This document shows positions 62,818 through 64,000 of a stretch of DNA of 64,000 nt, piece by piece (the stretch's first letter is position 1; each line of letters begins with the position of its first letter). The stretch lies in the NCBI RefSeq assembly GCF_013267355.1, contig NZ_CP053985.1, forward strand, positions 992,001 through 1,056,000. The letters are read 5' to 3'. This stretch comes from Achromobacter pestifer (GTDB lineage Bacteria > Pseudomonadota > Gammaproteobacteria > Burkholderiales > Burkholderiaceae_B). Both the position numbers and the translations under genes were made by a program. The notes under the pieces were generated by a model. The model searched no databases, was not told where the DNA came from, and saw nothing but the letters and a program-made list of their open reading frames with translations.

Positions 62818-64000
62818 GTGCCCCGCTTGCGCAGAACCTTCAGGAACCTGACATCACGTTTGCGGCTCGGCTTGTTCGGCCGCACGTTCCTGTTGCTCGC
62901 CGCGCTGATGCTCGTCTCCCTGGGCGCGTGGCTACAAGTATTCTTCAGCATGGAGCTGGGACCGCGCGCCAATCAGATGGCGCAGCGGGTGATCACGGCC
63001 GTCAATATCACGCGCACCGCGCTGATCTATTCGCATAACGACGAACGCAGCAAGCTGCTGCTGGACCTGGCCACCAACGAAGGCATCCAGGTCTATCCGC
63101 GCGAAGTCACCGACTTCGCCGAAGCCCTCCCCGACGACGACTACTGGCAACGCGTTGCCCAGCACATCCGCACGCGCTTCGGCCCGGAAACGCAGATTGC
63201 CTGGGGCGTGAACCAGGTGCCCGGCTTCTGGGTCAGTTTCCAGATCGAAAAAGACCTTTACTGGCTGGTGTTCGAACGCGAGCAGATCGGCCTGACCGGC
63301 GGGATCGAATGGCTGGGCTGGGGCGCCACGGCGTTGCTGCTATCCCTGGTGGGCGCCGCGGTCAGCGTGGGCTTCGTCAACCGGCCGCTATCGCGGCTGG
63401 CCAGGGCGGCCCAGGTGCTGTCGCGGGGCGAAACCCCCGCTGCCCTGCCCGAACAGGGGCCGCTGGAAATCCGCGACCTGAACGCCTCGTTCAACCGCAT
63501 GGCCAAGGATCTCAGGCAGGCCGAGGCCGACCGCGAGCTGATGCTGGCGGGGATCTCGCACGACCTGCGTACGCCGCTTGCACGCATGCGGTTGGAAATC
63601 GAACTCAGTGGGGTGTCCGAGGATGCCCGCCAGGCCATCGACGAAGACCTGGGCCAGATCGATCACAGCATCGGCCAATTGATGGAGTACGCGCGCCCCG
63701 CCGGCACGTTGCCGCAATTGGCCACCGACATTTCCGCGGTGCTGGCCGAACTCTACGAACGCGAACGCAGCCATACCGCGTCCCTGGGCGGAGAGCTGGA
63801 CGCCACCCTGGAACCGGGCCTGCGCGCCCGCATCACGGCGCTGGACCTCAAGCGCATCGTCAGCAATCTGATCGAGAACGCCCGGCGCTACGGCCGTTCC
63901 GCCGACGGCATGGCGCATCTCGTCATGACACTGCAAGCTGAAGGCTCCATGATCGCGATCGAGGTGTCCGACCGCGGTCCCGGCATCGCCCCCGAAGACG
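62818..64000 (+). CDS. envZ: EnvZ-type sensor histidine kinase, C-terminus cut by window edge
   Basis: The frame runs open to the right edge, 394 residues visible. It starts at a GTG with AGGAG nine bases upstream. Two membrane helices (about 22-42 and 160-182) flank a periplasmic domain; HAMP follows, then the H-box GISHDLRTPLARMRLEIEL with His248, the N-box RIVSNLIENARRYG near 345 and the start of the G1 box DRGPGIAPED. It phosphorylates the adjacent OmpR, probably in response to osmolarity or pH. Confidence 0.92.
   Translation, partial: MPRLRRTFRNLTSRLRLGLFGRTFLLLAALMLVSLGAWLQVFFSMELGPRANQMAQRVITAVNITRTALIYSHNDERSKLLLDLATNEGIQVYPREVTDFAEALPDDDYWQRVAQHIRTRFGPETQIAWGVNQVPGFWVSFQIEKDLYWLVFEREQIGLTGGIEWLGWGATALLLSLVGAAVSVGFVNRPLSRLARAAQVLSRGETPAALPEQGPLEIRDLNASFNRMAKDLRQAEADRELMLAGISHDLRTPLARMRLEIELSGVSEDARQAIDEDLGQIDHSIGQLMEYARPAGTLPQLATDISAVLAELYERERSHTASLGGELDATLEPGLRARITALDLKRIVSNLIENARRYGRSADGMAHLVMTLQAEGSMIAIEVSDRGPGIAPED

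Overview
The window is a GC-rich beta-proteobacterial chromosome segment, most likely from the Alcaligenaceae (Achromobacter or Bordetella group). The basis is several uptake systems of the Bug/TctC and Liv type, the smc-zipA-ligA order, a TsaB-RimI fusion, an intracellular PHA depolymerase and dense head-to-tail coding. Genus assignment is inference. I saw no rRNA, tRNA, CRISPR array, prophage or insertion sequence.

Layout. 1-6.7 kb is housekeeping: end of an MtfA-type peptidase, flavodoxin-like protein, RidA, PncB, FdxA-Fpr, PHA depolymerase, an orphan RnfB-type ferredoxin and Nth. 7.1-11.8 kb is a first branched-chain amino acid type ABC operon (LivGF, binding protein, LivHM). 11.9-13.9 kb holds an orphan betaine-type binding protein and a class IV aminotransferase.

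13.9-34.3 kb is a catabolic island of 21 genes in three transcription units. Unit 1 (minus, 20516 to 13919): SCP2-like protein, alpha/beta hydrolase, Liv-type binding protein, LivH, LivM, a frameshifted LivG, LivF, lactonase-like protein. Unit 2 (minus, 30967 to 20629): two Bug/TctC binding proteins, a three-subunit biotin-dependent acyl-CoA carboxylase, a hydratase/3-hydroxyacyl-CoA dehydrogenase fusion, a DUF35 protein with a thiolase-like partner, and a two-subunit CoA-transferase. Unit 3 (plus, 31140 to 34302): aldehyde dehydrogenase, 3-hydroxyisobutyrate dehydrogenase-like protein, IclR regulator. The promoters of all three units carry the same 17-bp GTTC-N9-GAAC operator beside near-consensus sigma70 hexamers, so the island looks like one regulon for uptake, CoA activation, carboxylation and side-chain cleavage of an unknown acid or lactone.

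34.3-44 kb: a Tat-exported phospholipase C with an overlapping ASCH protein, a third Liv system with a LivM-LivG fusion, and a BioMNY biotin importer. 44-46.2 kb: MsrB, YciB, BolA, PpiC. 46.2-51.2 kb is a second catabolic unit (TctC protein, atypical M24 peptidase, TauD-type dioxygenase, MetX-like hydrolase) divergent from its own IclR regulator across a 30-bp palindrome. 51.2-64 kb returns to core genes: LigA, ZipA-like, SMC, LplT-like transporter, family 4 uracil-DNA glycosylase, TsaB-RimI, and an OmpR/EnvZ-like pair cut by the window edge.
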